34,800 nucleotides of DNA, taken from assembly GCA_001771285.1 (NCBI GenBank), contig METI01000160.1:1-34800 (forward strand). Direction: 5' to 3'. Under the pieces are notes generated by a model, which did not search any database, was not told where the DNA came from, and saw only the letters and a program-made list of their open reading frames with translations. This DNA comes from a candidate division NC10 bacterium RIFCSPLOWO2_12_FULL_66_18. GTDB taxonomy: Bacteria; Methylomirabilota; Methylomirabilia; Methylomirabilales; 2-02-FULL-66-22. Numbering within the stretch: position 1 is the stretch's first letter; every line of letters starts with the position of its first letter. This document shows positions 32,434-34,800 of the stretch, in pieces. Made by a program: the position numbers and the translations under genes.

Positions 32434-33363
32434 ATGCACGTACTTCTGGTGGGGGGTTCCGGCTTCCTCGGGGGGCGGATCACGCGCGCTTTTCTGGCGC
32501 AGCCCGGCATCCGCGTCCGGATCCTGACTCCGACGGAGCCTCGAGCTTCCTGGAAAGAGCCGCCGGGCGTGGAGATCTTCCATGCGGATGTGCGCGATCC
32601 GGAAAGCGTTCGGGGAAGCTGCGACGGGATCACCCACGTCATCTATCTGGCCGGGCTGAACCAGGTCGCCTGCGAAGCGCGGCCGGTGGAGGCCGTTGCC
32701 GTGAGCGGACTCGGCGCCTTGCACCTCGCCGAGGAGGCGGCACGGGCCGCGGTCCAGCGGTTCGTGTATATCTCCAGCTTTCACGTGTACGGATCTGTAG
32801 AGGCAGAGCTGCTCACCGAGGAACTGGCCGTCCAGCCCCGGAATCACTACGGCCTTTCCCGGCGGGTTGGGGAAATGTATTGCTCCCTGGTTGCAGAACG
32901 CCGTGGACTCTCGGTTGTGATTCTCCGGCTGTCCAACGGCTACGGCGCGCCGGCCGATGAGCAGGCAGACTGCTGGTCCCTGGTGGTCAATGATCTATGT
33001 CGCCAGGCCATCCGTGATGGGCGGTTGGTCCTGAAGTCCTCGGGACGACAGCAGCGGGATTTTCTTGCCATGCGCGACATCCTGGCAGGAATGCAGCTTT
33101 TCCTGAAGGTGCCAGCGGCCAGTCTCGGCCAGCGTGTATTCAATTTGGGGAGCGGGGTCTCCGTTTCCGTCCTCGAGGTGGCCGAACGGATCCGGGCCAC
33201 CTTTGCCGACCTCTTCGGGAAAGAGCTCCCGCTACAGGTCGGGATTGATCCAACCGAAGGCCGCCCCGTCTATTTCGACATCAAGCGAGCCCGGGCGCTT
33301 GGCTTCGAACCTCGCGGCGACATGGCAGAGGAATTCCGAGAACTCTTCTCCGCCTGCGGTTGA
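32434..33363 (+). CDS. NAD(P)-dependent SDR, probable CDP-4-ketohexose reductase or epimerase
   Basis: A 309-residue extended SDR from the ATG at 32434, seven bases after the cupin stop; the longer frame from 32191 lies inside the cupin gene. The cofactor site is LLVGGSGFLGGRI at 4-16, and VYISSFHVYGS holds the Ser region. The usual YxxxK is read here as Y139-G-L-S-R143, with CGG for Arg where Lys is expected. Position after the cupin suggests the last step of the CDP-sugar route, reduction of the 4-keto group. The Lys-to-Arg change leaves activity uncertain. Confidence 0.82.
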   Translation: MHVLLVGGSGFLGGRITRAFLAQPGIRVRILTPTEPRASWKEPPGVEIFHADVRDPESVRGSCDGITHVIYLAGLNQVACEARPVEAVAVSGLGALHLAEEAARAAVQRFVYISSFHVYGSVEAELLTEELAVQPRNHYGLSRRVGEMYCSLVAERRGLSVVILRLSNGYGAPADEQADCWSLVVNDLCRQAIRDGRLVLKSSGRQQRDFLAMRDILAGMQLFLKVPAASLGQRVFNLGSGVSVSVLEVAERIRATFADLFGKELPLQVGIDPTEGRPVYFDIKRARALGFEPRGDMAEEFRELFSACG

Positions 33364-33513
33364 CCGAACGCGAGTTGACACACCAGTCGGGCACCGCTCT
33401 AACCGCGAGGAGGGTGCGGCGAATCCACTTTCCGCCGAGCGCATCCGATCCGGAATCAGTGGCGGCAGGGCGACCAGCATCCATCTTGTAACTTGCTGGA
33501 ATCTTTGGGGGAT

Positions 33514-33541
33514 AGACGAAAGTCAACAGACGAAAGTCAAC
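33514..33541 (+). repeat. Perfect 14-bp tandem repeat abutting the promoter
   Basis: AGACGAAAGTCAAC occurs twice without a spacer, at 33514-33527 and 33528-33541, ending on the base before the -35 TTGACA. Placement suits an activator or repressor binding site, but no regulator can be named. Confidence 0.75.
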
Positions 33542-33571
33542 TTGACACCCGGCGGAACCATGAAGTAGAAT
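33542..33571 (+). promoter_or_regulatory. Sigma70-like promoter for the phosphoglycosyl transferase gene
   Basis: TTGACA at 33542-33547, an 18-base spacer, and TAGAAT at 33566-33571. The match to consensus is strong and the region is otherwise gene-free. Transcription would start near 33578, leaving a leader of roughly 105 bases before the GTG at 33684. Confidence 0.75.
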
Positions 33572-33683
33572 CCGCCGGTTTCTTGTGGGCGGCGCTGTCC
33601 GAGGATGCCAGGATCACCGGGTGCTCGACGTGGCGGCGGAGAAGGCGGAACCGCTGTGAACAAAGGCGGAGAGGGATTGTGAG

Positions 33684-34415
33684 GTGACACGGGCTGTCCT
33701 TCATGAAGCGATAGGATCCGAAGGCGAAGTGCCGCCCGGCCCTACGGGGACCGAGGGGGTGAGGGGATATTCGCGCGGCCTGATCCGAGAGGTCCGGTGG
33801 CACGGGGACGGGGTGAAACGGGCCCTGGATATCCTCCTGGCGGGCATCGGTCTCCTCCTCTCGTCGCCCCTGTGGGTCCTCATCGCCCTGGCCATCAAGC
33901 TCGAGGATCGCGGGCCGGTCTTCTATGGCCAGGACCGCGTCGGGAAGAGAGGGAAGGTGTTCCAGGTGGTCAAATTCCGATCCATGATCTCGGATGCAGA
34001 GGAGGCCGTGGGCCCGATCCAGGCGACCCACCAGGATCCCCGGGTGACCTGGGTCGGGCAGGTGCTCCGCGCAACGGCCCTGGACGAACTCCCGCAACTC
34101 TGGAACATCCTGGTCGGCCACATGAGTTTCGTGGGCCCCCGGGCACTCCGGCCGGGTGAGATCGAGGTGATCGGGAATGGAGAGTGCGTCCCCCTCGAGA
34201 CGATCCGCGGCTACGAGGAGCGCCATGCCGTCGTCCCAGGCCTGACCGGACTGGCCCAGGTGTACGCCCCCCGCGACATTCCCCGCCACCAGAAGTTCCG
34301 CTACGACGTCCTCTACATCCGCTGCCGCAGCCTGTGGCTGGATCTCCGGCTGATCACGGTCTCCCTGTGGATTTCCGTGCGGGGCCGCTGGGGACACCGG
34401 GACCGGAAGTTTTGA
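33684..34415 (+). CDS. Initiating sugar-phosphate transferase (monotopic phosphoglycosyl transferase)
   Basis: A 243-residue bacterial sugar transferase of the PglC/WbaP C-terminal type. A 43-residue hydrophilic N-terminal extension precedes the re-entrant membrane helix at about 48-71 (ILLAGIGLLLSSPLWVLIAL), which has the Ser-Pro break at 61-62. The rest has FYGQDRVGKRGKVFQVVKFR, the catalytic Asp-Glu in ATALDELPQLWNIL (D134, E135), SFVGPRALRPGE at 148-159 and PGLTGLAQV at 185-193. It would transfer a sugar 1-phosphate to undecaprenyl phosphate, the first step of repeat-unit assembly. It has its own promoter and a GTG start. The sugar cannot be told from sequence. Confidence 0.92.
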   Translation: MTRAVLHEAIGSEGEVPPGPTGTEGVRGYSRGLIREVRWHGDGVKRALDILLAGIGLLLSSPLWVLIALAIKLEDRGPVFYGQDRVGKRGKVFQVVKFRSMISDAEEAVGPIQATHQDPRVTWVGQVLRATALDELPQLWNILVGHMSFVGPRALRPGEIEVIGNGECVPLETIRGYEERHAVVPGLTGLAQVYAPRDIPRHQKFRYDVLYIRCRSLWLDLRLITVSLWISVRGRWGHRDRKF

Positions 34416-34416
34416 A

Positions 34417-34800
34417 ATGACTACGGATACCGTCATTCCCGAGCGATCCAGGGAAGAGTGTCTGAGACCGGCCGTCTCCGTGGTCATCCCCGTCTATAAC
34501 GAAGAGGCCAATCTGGAGCCGCTGTACGAACGGCTCGAGCAGGTTCTGGAGGAAATCGGCCGGCCGTACGAGGTCATCTTCGTGGATGACGGCAGCCGTG
34601 ATCGGTCTCTCGAGCTGCTGTGTCGCCTGCAGGAGAAGCACGGCGCGGTCCGCGTGATCCAGCTCAACCGGAACTACGGACAGCACGCGGCCGTCTTCGC
34701 TGGACTGGACCACGCCCGAGGAGACGTGATCGTGACGCTGGACGCCGATCTCCAGAATCCCCCCGAGGAGATCCCACGTCTCCTCGACAAGATCGGCGAG
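34417..34800 (+). CDS. GT2 glycosyltransferase, ArnC/dolichol-phosphate-mannose-synthase-like (partial)
   Basis: The first 128 codons of a GT2 gene that runs off the window. VSVVIPVYNEEANLEPLYE begins at residue 20, EVIFVDDGSRDRSLELL at 52, then IQLNRNYGQHAAVFAGLDHA at 81-100, and LDADLQNPPEEIPRLL at 108-123, where the DAD is the metal-binding DxD. This set is typical of polyprenyl-phosphate glycosyltransferases such as ArnC. The missing C-terminus would normally carry two membrane helices. The ATG lies one base after the preceding TGA, so it is cotranscribed with the phosphoglycosyl transferase. It may make an undecaprenyl-phosphate-sugar donor for periplasmic modification. Confidence 0.88.
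   Translation, partial: MTTDTVIPERSREECLRPAVSVVIPVYNEEANLEPLYERLEQVLEEIGRPYEVIFVDDGSRDRSLELLCRLQEKHGAVRVIQLNRNYGQHAAVFAGLDHARGDVIVTLDADLQNPPEEIPRLLDKIGE

Larger units (their letters stand above)
33364..33683. other. 320-base intergenic region with promoter and tandem repeat
   Basis: No gene of support is seen. The region contains a single octamer-like CCGAACGC at 33363-33370, a lone TTGACA at 33375-33380 with a poor -10, then the tandem 14-bp repeat and strong promoter at 33514-33571. A leader of about 105 bases follows before the GTG at 33684. No strong terminator hairpin with a T-run was found. Confidence 0.7.

Noticed and set aside
33375-33403. Second promoter starting with TTGACA at 33375
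   Set aside because: The best -10 at 17-base spacing is TCTAAC, a poor match. The promoter at 33542-33571 is much stronger.
1-34800. tRNA or rRNA genes
   Set aside because: No sequence with a tRNA cloverleaf pattern or rRNA-like segment was recognised on either strand.

Overview
The window is one long, single-strand block of a cell-surface polysaccharide locus (exopolysaccharide, capsule or O-antigen type) from a GC-rich bacterium. Every gene I can support is on the + strand, genes overlap or nearly touch, and GTG starts are common. The outer-membrane export protein of the Wza type implies a diderm (Gram-negative-type) cell. High GC and the gene style suggest an uncultivated soil or sediment lineage (for example Methylomirabilota/Rokubacteria-like or a deltaproteobacterial relative). 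That placement is a guess, because the window has no rRNA or housekeeping marker.

Layout: 93-9949 holds a methyltransferase, a Wzx-type flippase, two GT2 and two GT4 glycosyltransferases, a CDP-paratose 2-epimerase-like SDR, an FkbM methyltransferase and an AT-rich FkbM-like gene. 10047-19830 holds an asparagine-synthase-like amidotransferase, four more GT4 enzymes, two methyltransferases and a Wzy/ligase-like membrane protein. 19832-22591 is a patch of octamer repeats that contains a free-standing S23/four-helix-bundle gene and a second amidotransferase gene. 22456-26151 holds three further GT4 genes. A sigma70-like promoter (26202-26230) then begins an assembly/export block: a very large SLBB/Wza-like exporter, a Wzz-like chain-length protein without a kinase domain, and a CDP-sugar set (RfbF-like, RfbG-like, RmlC-like cupin, SDR). 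A second clear promoter (33542-33571), abutted by a perfect 14-bp tandem repeat, precedes the phosphoglycosyl transferase that would start lipid-linked assembly and an ArnC-like GT2 that runs off the window.

Together the genes describe a Wzx/Wzy-type pathway. The phosphoglycosyl transferase loads the first sugar on undecaprenyl phosphate. Up to twelve GT2/GT4 enzymes build a large repeat unit that includes CDP-derived deoxysugars. Methyltransferases and AsnB-like amidotransferases decorate it. Wzx flips it, the Wzy-like protein polymerises it, and the Wzz/Wza-like pair controls length and export.

The most unusual content is a family of 8-bp tandem repeats (consensus GCGTTCGG, or CCGAACGC in the other orientation) in five arrays. 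They sit in gene gaps with fixed polarity: GTTCG orientation just after a gene end, CGAAC orientation just before a gene start. Two pairs form inverted-repeat-bounded units: a 686-bp unit carrying the S23-family gene and a 187-bp unit without a gene. This looks like a small, possibly undescribed IVS/S23-linked mobile element with a MITE-like derivative, although movement is not shown by this window.
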